Part shown: one piece after another, positions 10,590-20,990 of the stretch
Numbering within the stretch: the stretch's first letter is position 1
Layout of the letters: each line of letters starts with the position of its first letter
Source of the DNA: Siphonodentalium dalli
Taxonomy: Eukaryota > Mollusca > Scaphopoda > Gadilida > Siphonodentaliidae
Direction of reading: 5' to 3'
NCBI GenBank assembly: GCA_032622095.1
Contig: CP136066.1
Coordinates: forward strand, 194,050,816-194,114,815
DNA length: 64,000 nucleotides
The notes under the pieces: generated by a model
The model's input: the letters and a program-made list of their open reading frames with translations, nothing else
Database searches by the model: none
Told to the model about the DNA's origin: nothing
Translations under genes and position numbers: made by a program

Positions 10590-10955
10590 CAACATATCCT
10601 CGAGGAAATATGCACATAATCGACCTATAATGAGAAATATGTACATAATGTGATTATCTGATTCTAACATAAGCAGTTAGTGTCCTCTTACCTGTTATTT
10701 CGTTTTATGGCGCGGGTCACAATGAAAACACCTGTTAAAGAGCGTACACCTGAAAAGTCGTGAGTTAGCTCATTTGTGTCATTGTCCGCATATAATCTGC
10801 TTAGAATAGCCTCATTATGAGTCGATAATGTGATTAAATATTCTCAATTTCAGCACATATATCGACCCAAAATGAGGCGATTCTAAGTAGATTAACTGAC
10901 TAAAATATGATCTATTATACGCAGATAATGTGCTGGTTTTTGGAAGAACAGGCTG
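10590..10955 (-). mobile_element. Family A MITE (reverse), complete
   Basis: CAACATATCCTCGAGG at the left and GAACAGGCTG at the right are the two family ends. The interior contains a short inverted repeat around 'gcctcattatgagtcgataatgtg' / 'cacatatatcgacccaaaatgaggc'. The flanking 7-mers TCACCGA and TACCCGA are similar but not identical. Confidence 0.85.
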
Positions 10956-11591
10956 TACCCGATCACATATATTTCCAATGCATTTTCTTGAAATTAACAA
11001 GATGGTGATAACAGAAAACGTCTCCATGTTGACCAACGTTGAGGAAGGGTGAGACCTCCATGCAGCCACGACCCTGGTTATATATGAACCAATAAATTCT
11101 ATAGGTCGTCACTCTAATATCTAAAGAGAATGAGGATCAAATCGATTGATTTTCTCTCCATCTCAGTCAGCGACATTAAAAGAGGGAGTAATATCTCGAC
11201 GCGCCGTTATCTCAGTTATAACAACTTCATAAATATAGTTTCCGGACATGACAATATTGTCCGTGCCATTTACAAACACTCCGATGGTAATTGTGGAAAT
11301 ATTACAAACGATAATTGGTGATTAAATTAGACGAAATCGAGACGGGGTTTCCAATTAACGCGCCCGCCGAAATGGTTTACGTGGAAGCCCGCGCATCGTA
11401 AACACTCGGCCAAACAGAACAACCCCCAATCAAAGTCCTGTCTTCGCTTTCCGCTAGGACCACGTTTTATTTTAGTACCGCTTGATAACAAGGCAAACGA
11501 ACGTTTTCGGTGGGGAGCCAACTCTATTATGACTATGCGAAATTAGTTTCCGGAATAATGGCTGTACTATAAAATAATGGCACTGGGGCAT
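10956..11591. other. No gene seen
   Basis: Mixed-composition DNA. Small open frames on both strands have no recognisable domain, and codon composition gives no support. Confidence 0.35.
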
Positions 11592-12719
11592 CAGGGGCGG
11601 ATTTAGCCTGCCGCACGTGCTGCTTGAGCGGTACTCAGATAATATATTTTATAGTTTATAGAAATCACCACCAAGAGGCACAACCTGAAGGAACTGAGTA
11701 TAAGACTACCAATTAATAAAACATTAAACAATGTTATCTGATGCCAACCTGTTTATAAGTTGGTGCCCCCCTGATGTGGCTCTTTGTATTCGATTTCATT
11801 GAGTGTGATAACCATATCATTGGGTGTCAACCCTTGATGCATGATGTCTCTACAAACATTGCTGTAATTGGCACCAATCTGCTTTTATGCATAGTTAACA
11901 CACCCAGTTCCCTCAATCCCCTGTAGTGGCATTTTGGTTACAATGCCCATCACATCGTGTGAATGTGAGAGATCTGTATCCACTTTAAGACGCCTGAAGT
12001 CGTATATGAGAGCAACCATGGGAGAGGAACGGCTGAATGGTCTTGCTCTTATGCACACGTACCCCAATATGGACATATCTTATCCGGACATAATTGACGA
12101 CTTCGCAAGGAGACATCCTCGTCGTATGTTATTAAAGGACATTGTGCTTGATTAAATATAATACAGGTATTTTTAATTTATATTACATGACAACTAAGTC
12201 AAACTCAGATTGATGATAATATTAGTGTCATTTTATTAGTTTCTGTTAAATTCAAGCATGCCATTCCAGAATTCCAGATAACAAAATGAGAAATTCACAC
12301 ACAAAATTTTATATATTATTATTATTACCTGAAATTGCCGTTGGAAATTCCTGAAATACCTGAGTGGCCATAGGTTTATGTCCAAAATTAATTTCTTTCC
12401 GGGAGAGCATAATTGTAAAAATTGAACTTATTTTATTTGTTACTGATCATTATCCCAAGGGTATATTAGCTATTTCGCTACCGAAAAAAACCCAGCGAAA
12501 ATGATCTAAACTGAGTTATAAATACAACAATAGGCCCAGAATTCGATTTCAGTGCATCATATTTCTAAAATTTTCCCGGGGGAGGTCCCCCGGAACCCCC
12601 CGCCAACGGGAGGGGGCCACCCCCTCCCGTACCCTCCCCCGCTTGGCCTGCGGCCTACGGCTTGACCTTCGGCCAAGATGGTCAGCAGCACTCAGTTCCA
12701 CCTTCTAGATCCGCCCCTG
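11592..12719 (+). mobile_element. Internally deleted hAT transposon
   Basis: It begins CAGGGGCGGATTTAG and ends CTAGATCCGCCCCTG, a near-perfect terminal inverted repeat of the CAGNGGCGGAT class typical of hAT elements. The left flank TGGGGCAT and the right flank GGCATGGC or TGGGCATG suggest a decayed 8-bp duplication, but this is ambiguous. The interior holds the last transposase exon (11895-12154) and a GC-rich 3' tract rich in CCCCC and GGGGG at 12575-12650. At 1.1 kb it is far too short for a full hAT, so most of the transposase has been deleted. Confidence 0.85.
11895..12154 (+). pseudogene. hAT transposase C-terminal dimerisation domain
   Basis: The frame is open from 11895 to the TAA at 12152-12154, about 86 codons. 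Residues 'VTMPITSCECERSVSTLRRL' and 'YMRATMGEERLNGLALMHTY' are the hallmark of the hAT C-terminal dimerisation region, and 'DDFARRHPRRM' is typical of the P52/THAP-like (ZMYM-associated) branch. The domain mediates transposase dimerisation in the nucleus. No catalytic DDE portion or BED/THAP zinc finger is found upstream within the element. The fragment reads cleanly, so the copy is fairly young or the deletion derivative moved as a unit. Confidence 0.9.
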
Positions 12720-12786
12720 GGCATGGCATCAAAGATCCGATGTGTAACCTCTTTAAGGGGGCTTACGGACCCGGTAAGGTCAGACA

Positions 12787-13220
12787 ACATGTGAGCCGCC
12801 ATATCAAATCCAGTCGTAAGTCGGGATTTTTTTTACCCTGTGCCAATGCATTCTCTTATATATGTGAGTCGACCATAGGTCGCCTCGCATATATAAGAGA
12901 ATGCATTGGCCTAACAATTTTTTATCATGTGTTTTAAATAAATGTTTCTTACAATTTTTAGGACATAAAATAAAAAACATCCATTACCCTGCAGGGAGCC
13001 CCACACATACATATAAGCATATAGAAGAGTGTCGTCTGCTCATGTTTGTCTGGGGCTCTGTATGGGTGAAATTATAAAATTGTTAAAGAATACAAGAAAT
13101 TATTAAAATTGTAAAAAATTGTTAGGCCAATGCATTCTCTTATATATAAGAGAATGCATTGGCACAGGGTAAACAAAATCCCGACTTACGACTGAATTTG
13201 ATATGGCGGGTCACATATGT
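12787..13220. mobile_element. Long foldback with hairpin ends (family P), 434 bp
   Basis: The arms run from 'ACATGTGAGCCGCCATATCA' through 'AGTCGTAAGTCGGGATTTT' to 'ACCCTGTGCC', with the complement at 13155-13220. Inside each arm sits a hairpin built on CCAATGCATTCTC: a full 70-bp hairpin at 12841-12910 and a collapsed one at 13126-13162. The centre (about 12960-13070) contains 'gagccccacacatac' and 'gtctggggctc'. It is non-coding. Confidence 0.85.
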
Positions 13221-13277
13221 GATTTTTTAGTAGTGTTTCTTGTTGTTCTTTGAATTGAAAAAAATTGGATATCTTAA

Positions 13278-13537
13278 CCATTTCTGTGCTGAATGGATTC
13301 TCCCATCCAATTATAAGACTAAACATTGGACGGGTCTATTATTTATTTGGAGGGGTGATCAAGTAATAAAATCAGACGACAGACAGAAACTATCAGATAA
13401 TAGAAGTCGAGAAGGATTCATATTCATTGGTTGAAAATGTTCAGATAATAAATGCAACATGGTCGTTTGTTGAAATTATTATCTAAACATTTCCTATGGG
13501 ATAACTACTCGTCAATGATCCTTTAGTATAGAAATGG
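13278..13537. mobile_element. TTAA-flanked MITE (CCMTTTCTRTAC family), 260 bp
   Basis: TTAA at 13274-13277 and at 13538-13541 flanks ends CCATTTCTGTGCTGAATGG and CCTTTAGTATAGAAATGG. Internal 'gggtgatcaagtaataaaatcagacg' is shared with copies at 14.29 and 30.78 kb. TTAA plus CCYTTT ends suggest piggyBac-type mobilisation, which is inference. Confidence 0.85.
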
Positions 13538-13696
13538 TTAAAGATGCATTGTCCGAATTGACACCAAACTAGAGAAAATTTCCTAAGATAATTTTTAGAT
13601 TACCAGGCAAATCTAAGATGTCGCAATCACCATCATCCGTATGGCACATGAATCGCGAAAGTCCACCCAGAAAAATATCCGTAATAATTAAGTTAA

Positions 13697-14133
13697 AGCC
13701 ACATGGCGGTTTGCGCTCCAAAATACACATAATATTATTCGCTTTTGAATTTTTCTCAGTATCGAAATAGGTCGATAAATATCTGAACTACCTTTCTACG
13801 AGCATTATGTAACCCAAAAAGACGCATTGAATTAATGAAACATTCAACTGTGAATACGGAGTTTGGGTCCCAAACACAAAACAACCATTTGCACGACATG
13901 GAACAGAAAAGAGCGTTCCGTGGTAGTGTATTCCTGATATGGTGGCAATTTATGGTAGCGTTTATATGACTTTTGTGAAAAGTTGAAAACGGCTGAAAAA
14001 TGTCTGACTTTGGCAAGTGTTTTTCGGAGCATATGAAGCCGTTATATCAATAGTTCGTAATTTATAGACCTATCGTATCCTTCGCTCCAAATTACGTAGA
14101 AAACAAATGGAGGTTCGAATGAACCATGTCCGT
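13697..14133 (-). mobile_element. TTAA-flanked MITE (family H), 437 bp
   Basis: TTAA at 13693-13696 and at 14134-14137 flanks AGCCACATGGCGGTTT and AACCATGTCCGT ends. The internal 'ggaacgctctttt' and 'tttgggtcccaaac' motifs are shared with 19703-20138 and 25095-26297, which lie in the opposite orientation. The 60-86 codon open frames in it are not genes. Confidence 0.85.
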
Positions 14134-14291
14134 TTAAACACTGTATTATCTAATAGATAATATCTATATCGCTTTGGAAAACGAAAGGAATGACGCTCTT
14201 TATCAGATACTATTGGAATTATTGATTTCATTTAACATGATAATGCGTTATCTGTTGAACGTCCATACCTGATCACCACACCTCTTGTTAA

Positions 14292-14550
14292 CCCTTTCTA
14301 TACTAAATGGTTTCTCCCTTTCAGTTATAAATGTATGCATTTGAATGGTCGATTATTCAGCTGGGTGGGTTGATCAAGTAATAAAATCAGACGGCAGACA
14401 GAACGAAGATAATACAAGAGCAGAATGATTCATATTCATTGGTGGGAAATGTTCAGATAATAAGTTCAACAAAAGACCACTATAACAAATTCATCATATG
14501 AACATTTCCTAAGGGAACTACTCATCAATGAGCATTTAGTATATAAAAAG
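14292..14550. mobile_element. TTAA-flanked MITE (CCCTTTCTATAC family), 259 bp
   Basis: TTAA at 14288-14291 and at 14551-14554 flanks CCCTTTCTATACTAAATGG and the decayed 'CATTTAGTATATAAAAAG'. It shares the interior with the 13.28-kb copy. Confidence 0.85.
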
Positions 14551-14632
14551 TTAATGGTCCAATTATGTTCTGTAATATAGACAATGTACACATGGTAGTT
14601 TTACGGTGTCCAATCGCGTGGAGAATCGTTAA

Positions 14633-14836
14633 CCCGTTCATGTCGGGAACTGCGTTGGAGCAGTATTAATTGTCGTGTACCAGTGCATTCTCTGGCTTAC
14701 AAGGTCAATGTAAATAGTGTTAGGCCAATGTATTATCTTATATTTTCGAGGCTCCCCATGGGAGACTCGCTTATATAAGAGAATGCATCGGCACAGTGTT
14801 TTCGCACAATTACAGGAAGCTCCAGTCATGAGAGGG
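14633..14836. mobile_element. TTAA-flanked element carrying a family P hairpin, 204 bp
   Basis: TTAA at 14629-14632 and at 14837-14840 flanks CCCGTTCATGTCGGG and CCAGTCATGAGAGGG. A hairpin of the CCAATG-ATTCTCTTATAT type occupies 14722-14794 in a more diverged form. The layout is like 37521-37759. Confidence 0.75.
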
Positions 14837-15081
14837 TTAAATCCAGTGGTGGTTTGCAGCCTGAAATTTTGCTCGGTTTTTGTTATCCCGTCCGGTTCAG
14901 GGACCAGAAATAGACAAATTCGGTCAGTAGTTTTATTATGGCTGACATATCTCATTCCGAATTATACGCATACGTGCATGAAATCGGTAGGTACATCTGA
15001 AAAATTATAGATTGTTAAATCTGTATTACCAGAAGAACAAAATATGTAAAAATAGAAGGCATTTGACGGAAATTATTTTCA

Positions 15082-15430
15082 GCCGATCACAGTCTCCCCC
15101 GACAACGTGGCAAGTCGGTGCCGCTTTGTTAAAGAAATTTAAAAAAAATGTTGAAAAGGGTTAATAAACTCTGTCAAAAAATAATTTTTCCGTCATCTAT
15201 ATGCATGTTGCACATCTTCGATATATGGGCAACAATATTCTGAAGTTTCATATATCTAGGATTAAAACTGTAGGAGGAGTTGATTACACCATGAAGGTAC
15301 GCTCATACTGAAAATTATAAAAAATGTTGAAAGATGAGATGATTACACCATGAATGTACTCAAAAGTGTGACGGACGGACGAACGGAGCCTGTTTCTATA
15401 GTCCCCCGAAAATTTTCGGGGGACAATAAT
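15082..15430. mobile_element. Family G element, short copy
   Basis: It begins 'GTCTCCCCCGACAACGTGGC' and ends with the near-palindrome 'CCCCCGAAAATTTTCGGGGG'. The ends share GTCCCCCGAAA. It contains 'gacggacgaacgga' next to the right end, a feature of all family G copies, and 'aactgtaggaggag'. Other copies lie near 25.3, 41.7 and 60.0 kb. Confidence 0.7.
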
Positions 15431-15655
15431 CCTTCAGTGGCGAGATTCCCGCATGTTGATATCATTGTTTGTAAACAAACACTATATATAAGTCAGCCGT
15501 GCTTACGTGTTTTTGTAACGAACAGTATAACTCTAACTTGACCCCCTCTCATCATCCATGGCGCCTGACGCTTGCATATTACTATATATAGCATTATTTT
15601 TATCACGCAACAACCCAATTATTGAAAACTCTCCCACTGTCATCATTTCACGATG

Positions 15656-15707
15656 CATCTGCCCCCCCCCTCTCCTATTTTCTACTTTCCCATTCCCTCC
15701 CCCTATC

Positions 15708-15750
<43 letters not shown>
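15656..15750. repeat. C-rich tract and (CT)n microsatellite
   Basis: A run of nine to ten C is followed by C/T-rich sequence and about 40 bp of CT dinucleotides. The apparent Ser/Leu- or Arg/Glu-rich open frames here are low-complexity artefacts. Confidence 0.95.
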
Positions 15751-15752
<2 letters not shown>

Positions 15753-16149
15753 CCTGCTATCCCTAACACTATCTTCTCACTTTCTCATTCCTAACTCAAA
15801 TTTAGTTATATAACTCCATTTCTCCTACATTCATTATTGCCACCCCTTCCCGTCTGAGCTGTACCCCTTCCTCTCTTATTGGGGAAGGGGCACGTGGCCA
15901 AAGAGGCGAAGATTTCATATTTGCCATCGGGCTTGTTGTCTGATCCTCGTTTCCATACATTAACTCTTCTGTTTTGCATACATATGTCATCTGTATATTA
16001 TGTTATTTGTTTGGATATGGAAATAAAAATATGTTTACACCAACTCTAATACAGATAACGCATGATTAGTTGCGGTGCGTTCCGTATTTCGTCATTAAGT
16101 TATTTGCAACATCAATAGTGGCACTCAAGTCACTTCTTATTATATTCTT

Positions 16150-16345
16150 GGTATTAAAAACAAAATAAAACTGGTTAAAGGGGAACTGTAAATCGGGCCA
16201 TTTATGGGACCACCTCCTATTATACGCAACATAATATATGCAACAAATTAATGAATTTGAGCCATGAATCAGTGCAAAATACACTCATGTGATCTATAAA
16301 CGGTGCAAACAACATGGTAACTATAATGAAAATGAGTTAATGACT
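16150..16345 (+). repeat. Dispersed repeat, family C
   Basis: About 170-195 bp with 'AAAGGGGAACTGTA...TC.GGCCATTTATGGGACC', 'ATATATGCAACAAAT' and 'AACAACATGGTAA.TATAATGA'. Closely matching copies lie at about 32470-32645 and 61925-62100. There are no terminal repeats. It may be a SINE-like or MITE family and I do not recognise it. Confidence 0.8.
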
Positions 16346-16396
16346 CTAAGTTAATATACTAGACTCACTAGAGTCATTAACTCATTTTCATATAAT
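16326..16396. repeat. Hairpin abutting family C repeat
   Basis: 'ATGAAAATGAGTTAATGACT' and its complement form a stem of about 23 bp around a spacer of about 20 bp. The left stem is the last part of the family C repeat, so a fragment of its 3' end has been copied in inverted form. Confidence 0.85.
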
Positions 16397-16519
16397 TAAA
16401 AGGATTTTGGCCAAAGTAGGGGCTCCCCCACTAACATCCCTGGTCATGTGCCAAGATTTGGTGCTTTGTATCGGTTTCGGTGGATTCCGGTAGTTTCAAT
16501 AACTAATCAAACTGCTGAC

Positions 16520-16787
16520 AATATATCCAAGCCTTGAAATAGTGTGCCTGTCATTTGCAGAATGAGGTCCCCAGAGGGTGAATTTAGTGATGCTACCCCG
16601 CATAGCGGGCTAGCATCACCAAATTCACCCTCGGGGACCTCATTCTGCTTACACCTCGACAGAATGAGGTCCCAGAGGGTGAATTTGGTGATGCTAGCCC
16701 GCTATGCGGGGTAGCATCACTAAATTCACCCTCTGGGAACCTCATTCTGCAAATGACAGGCTCACTATTTCAAGGCTTGAATATATC
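16520..16787. mobile_element. Double-hairpin element (family Q), 268 bp
   Basis: Outer arms run inwards from 'ATATATCCAAGCCTTGAAAT' and 'AGTGTGCCTGTCATTTGC', and complement at 16750-16787. Each arm contains its own hairpin (16557-16648 and about 16661-16750) with stem 'GCAGAATGAGGTCCCCAGAG' and a central 'TAGCCCGCTATGCGGG' motif. The two hairpins are themselves inverted copies of one another. It is non-coding. Confidence 0.85.
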
Positions 16788-18200
16788 GCAGAAATGTTGC
16801 CGAACCTTCAGACACTAAGCGCCAGAGTGCTTTATAAATTGAAAACAGGATGTATTTTTTAGAAACCTAAATACCGAGTTTAATATAAACTGAAAATGGT
16901 TTATCGCGAAACTACCATTAACACACACGACATCGCGGGAATAGTGTAGTTTATTTAAAGGATAACGACCTTCGCGAATAGCCGTATGCCATGCGCTCTT
17001 GAAAACTAAAACAAAATACCGTACACGTGCTTCATGAAGACATCACACCGGCCATTTTATCAAGAGCGACTAAATACATAAAATACCAATTGCTCCACGT
17101 GCAAGATTCGCTCTGCTTGAAGTTCGATTCATGAATGGAAACCCGAGAAATGTCAAATAGGACCAATGCAGTGTCCGGACGAATGTGTTGCGACAACATG
17201 ACCCGTTGACAACGCCAAGTCCTTTTGGAATTGGGCCAAAAAAGAAAGAGACATTTTGGTCCAGTGCCAACTCTGTCCGCTGTCTGCGTTAAACAACAAT
17301 ATAAATTGAGAAATGTATAACTTGTCTATAAATGCGTGTACCTTTAATTCAAGTACGATATATATGGTAAACTCGGTACCAAATATACCAGAGGACGTGG
17401 GACTTTCTTTCTCATTTTATTTAAACTTTCTGACTGAATCTGAAACTGCCTATACAGTAGGTGCTCTGTCTGTCATTAGCTTATGTCAGCTTCCGGTGGG
17501 CAAGACATGGTACCTCGTGTCATGGACTCAAGTTTCATTGGGCATCCACCATTTACTCACGCATGTGGGTCACACAAAGCTGCGATATATGGAAACCACT
17601 CACTGTGTTCTGCGTCAGAGGAGTCTTTCGGTTTTTGACTATTTGACGTTTTCCTGACATCAATGTATGGGCTAGTTATTTACAAATTATTATTCATTTA
17701 GTTCTCCGTTCCATTAATTGACCATTTCTTAGTCCTTAGTTTGTTTTATTTACCTTATTCTCCTCAATAAATATCCCCCACAGCGTATTATGTCCAAAAT
17801 ATTACATTTTTAAGGTGTATTTCGATATAAGCCGTACCAAACCACAACTTCACTATTCCTACTAAACAGCGCGGGATATAATTTCAGTCCATAGCACTTC
17901 CACTATATGATGAAAGTACATATAGTCCTTTGTAATGTTCGGGCCTCAAATTAAACCTGGCAACTCTTCGCTGTTGTTTTCCGAAAATGGAAAGTCAAAG
18001 AGATGGACCGACATAGCAGGATTTTTAGCAGGGTTCAAAGTTCCGCACAAATCAGGAGAATTGTAACAATGGACACTCTATTTTGTTTCTTGATGTAGGA
18101 ATTTTTTTTAAGGCAATAGTCTGTCACTTCAATTATGTCCCTTCGAAATTTCTGGCGTAGTTAAGCCCATTATCGACTTAGAATTTGCTGATTATTTTGT
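16788..18200. other. No supported gene
   Basis: AT-rich with one 114-codon open frame at 17313-17657 (+) that contains no recognisable domain. A second frame overlaps it. Neither has splice or promoter support, so I do not call a gene. Confidence 0.35.
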
Positions 18201-18204
18201 TGTC

Positions 18205-18480
18205 CGGATGATAACTCGAGTTCTGATTATCAAATTGTGCGCTACTCACATGAAAATACAAGTCAAGTTCGGTCCAACCATTTTTGACCGAGTTATCTCC
18301 CTTTTTCGACTGCGAATTTGCCAGTTTTGTTGTCTGTATGTTAAATTGAATAGTGTTCGACAGAATTTGATGAATCTTGTTATGCGGCCTTCATGAGATA
18401 GTCGAGATCAAGTTCGAATTTGATCCGATCTGACCATTTTTTGGCGGAGTTTTCTTCTTTTTCGAAGCCAAACTTTGATT
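18205..18480 (+). repeat. Family G internal repeat, partial
   Basis: This stretch contains variants of the internal repeat seen at 25.3-25.9 kb: 'aagtcaagttcggtccaacc', 'gagttatctccctttttcgac' and 'gaatttg'. The ends are not visible. Confidence 0.6.
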
Positions 18481-19261
18481 CGATGATTGTGTTTCTTAGA
18501 TTCAAATTGTTAGGCGTGATGGTCGGCGTATTTAAGAAAGGTGTAGCGAGAACCTTTGGCAATTTGACGCCTAACATTGGCTATAGACGTTTCAGAAATA
18601 TATCCCAATATACTTTGAAAATGTTTCTATATACAAGGCTGAGTTCGATACGTCTTCTTTCGTTTCCATCTAGTGATGAATATCTAAGTTGATATAACTG
18701 GCACACAGTAATACCATTTTCATAACAGACATGAAATAAACATCAGTCTACAATGATAGGTTTGTTTGTTTGTTTGGTTAGGATTTTACGTCGTTTAAGC
18801 CGTTAGGTTAATCAGAATTAAGCGAAGCAACTGTGTATAGACGTAACCGTGAATTGGACTAAAATGAAACTAAATATATGCAAATAAAAACACCCAAAAT
18901 CAGAGCCCACTCGCCAGCCGCTATCCACTCACTATGCAAGGCATCCCACTCCTTCCAAGTGGACAGTTTATCGTTATATATCGTAGCAAACTTTGAATAC
19001 TCAAAGTGAAACCTGTTCTGAGAGTCGAAACTTTTGACGGATTTTGGAGATTTCTGTTTTGGAACAATGGAAACTGCTGGAGCTGTGAGACCGGTTCTGG
19101 AACAGGAATAATATCATTCTGTGTTGAACTTGGGTTGCTAGTGAGATACTGACAAGTTTTGTTTGACCCCCTGTCTGAGTACCGACATCAACATACTTTT
19201 TTCGAGAAACGGCAGCTGAGTATGTGACTTGAGCAATTGATGGTCTGGAACCAACTATTTT

Positions 19262-19690
19262 CTAAGCATCTATATACGATAAATGTTTTTCAGCCTTACA
19301 TCTTTGTATCTTGAATTCATAGTCCCATATGGGACATGAACGATCCACTGCAGCATGTGAACCTCGACAATTCGAAATTTGTTTAGGATTTGTACAATCC
19401 TTATGATCATGACCAGAAACAGAATGGCCATGGCCATAGCCCTGCCATTTAAAACATCGTAATGGATTTGGAACATATAGGTACTTATATATACCTTCAT
19501 ATATCCAACCTTCAATGTCGGTGGATATTCGCACCAATTGAAGGTCAGAAGATAACTATTCACAGGAACTCTAATACCATCAACAGTTTTTTTTGTAAAT
19601 CGACGGACTTCTGTAAATCACTGTGGTGCCAACTCCGCCAATATTTCTGATTCCGAAGAATCAGCTATATCGCGGGTCGCAACAAAGCTC
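19262..19690 (-). pseudogene. LINE ORF1, zinc-knuckle part (decayed)
   Basis: Minus-strand residues 'LTFNWCEYPPTLKVGYM', 'YVPNPLRCFKWQGYGHGH', 'HDHKDCTNP' and 'SCPIWDYEFKIQRCKAEKHL' match the order found in ORF1 of jockey/CR1-type elements: an RRM-like tail, then 'PNPLRCFxCQxxGHG', CCHC knuckles, and 'CPxWxxExxIQRxKxEK'. The second Cys of the first knuckle is Trp here, and one knuckle appears to be deleted. A frameshift at about 19535 separates 'KVGYM' from 'YVPNPL'. The protein would bind the element RNA. It is dead in this copy. Confidence 0.85.
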
Positions 19691-19702
19691 TGCTACTATT
19701 AA

Positions 19703-20138
19703 AACGGACATTGGTCATTCGCACCTCCAAATCTTTTTCTACATAATTTGGAGCGACGGATACGATAAGTCGATAAATAATCGAACTATTGATATATCGG
19801 CTTCGTATGCTATGAAAAACACTTGCCAGAGTCATAGCCATTTTTCAGCCGTTTAAAATGTTTCGTCAGAATTCAGACAAACGATCTTTATTGCTACCAT
19901 ATCAGGAATAGACTATCACGGAACGCTCTTTTCTGTTACATATCGCGCAAATGGTGGGTTTTTGTTTGGGACCCAAACACCGTACTCACAGTTGTCTTTT
20001 TCATTACTTCAATGCGTCTTATTGGTTACAAAATGCTCGTAGAAAGGTAGTTCATATATTTATCGACCTATTCCGATACTGAGAAAAATTCAAAAGCGAA
20101 TAATATGTGTATTTTGGAGCGCAAACCGCCATGTGGCT
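19703..20138 (+). mobile_element. TTAA MITE (family H), 436 bp, inserted in LINE ORF1
   Basis: TTAA at 19699-19702 and at 20139-20142 bounds it. The uninterrupted paralogue at 58291-58312 reads 'ctgctactatTTAAtgtctt', which is the pre-insertion site, so TTAA duplication is shown directly. The ends are AACGGACATTGG-type and CCGCCATGTGGCT. It lies in reverse orientation relative to the 13.7-kb copy. Confidence 0.92.
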
Positions 20139-20142
20139 TTAA

Positions 20143-20453
20143 TGTCTTGTGAGGAGTAACCAATACTGGTGTCTCTGCAATAGTTGTTAACTTGTTATCT
20201 GTAGCAGAGCATCAGATTGAAATTTCTTTGAGCATTCAATCAAGAGAGAGCCACTTATTGGCCCAGCCCTGATTTGTTTAACATATTTCAATTGTCCAGA
20301 AATGCTTTGTAGTGTTTTGTCAATGACAATAAAAGCCAAGAACCAAGTACTGAGGGAATACCACAGCATCATTGGAACTTGGCGATTCATCATTCTGACG
20401 AGCAAGACGTATTTTTGTTTGAGTTGCCATACAAAAAGCAAAAATGTCGACAA
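20143..20453 (-). pseudogene. LINE ORF1, N-terminal RRM-like part
   Basis: Minus-strand frame with 'FLAFIVIDKTLQSISGQLKY' and 'KQIRAGPISGSLLIECSKKF', which parallels 'FVIDKTIQSIAGQLKSVKPI' in the 58-kb copy. This is the RRM-like N-terminal domain of jockey/CR1 ORF1. It ends at the family H insertion. The start is taken as the region around 20453 because the same position begins ORF1 in the 58-kb copy. Confidence 0.8.
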
Positions 20454-20990
20454 CTAGCCCAGCAGCCGCCGTAGACTACCCTTCAAATTCTGGTCGGGCC
20501 AAAGACCGGTACTTAGCTGAAGCGGTGACCCGTTTAGCCACTGCATATAGCAGCCTCTCGGTACATCTCCACAGTTAGACAGGAGTGAACAATACAGGAA
20601 TCAACACTCAACAATCATCAAGATGAACACAAGAGACAAGAGAGAACAGAAACATCATACATGAACAAAACAGAAAACAATACTTCAAACATCAGACGAG
20701 CAATACAACATATAACAACAAATTTAATCTGAATAGCTGTGGAGAGGCGTGACTAGCCGGGTCAACTCAATCACCCGTCTTGAAGAGATGTAGGACCAAA
20801 GAGGACCATGAGCTAAGTCCTATCCACAGGTCGATGCCTCACGTGATACGACCGCCCTAGTACCTCCAGGATTCCTACACCACACCTCACGGGATGCACC
20901 CCACGGTAAACAGGGTGCCACATTAGGGGATTTTTACCCCTCGCGGTGGGACTATTCTACCCTGGGCTCACACGGGGTTACAATGATAGG

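Larger units (their letters stand above)
18761..20978 (-). mobile_element. LINE-derived insertion with perfect 12-bp target duplication
   Basis: TACAATGATAGG occurs at 18749-18760 and again at 20979-20990, exactly bounding a 2218-bp insertion. On the minus strand it runs from a 5'UTR (20978 down to about 20455), through ORF1 remains (20453 to about 18900), to a 3' tail ending AACCAAACAAACAAACAAA. No endonuclease or reverse transcriptase domain lies within it. It is therefore a deleted, non-autonomous LINE copy moved by target-primed reverse transcription. A family H MITE (19703-20138) later inserted into ORF1. Confidence 0.85.

Noticed and set aside
15533-15813. Overlapping Ser/Leu- and Arg/Glu-rich frames
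   Set aside because: Produced by the CT microsatellite. No gene features.
17313-17657. 114-codon plus-strand open frame
   Set aside because: No recognisable domain, no splice support and a second overlapping frame. Consistent with chance in a long AT-rich region.
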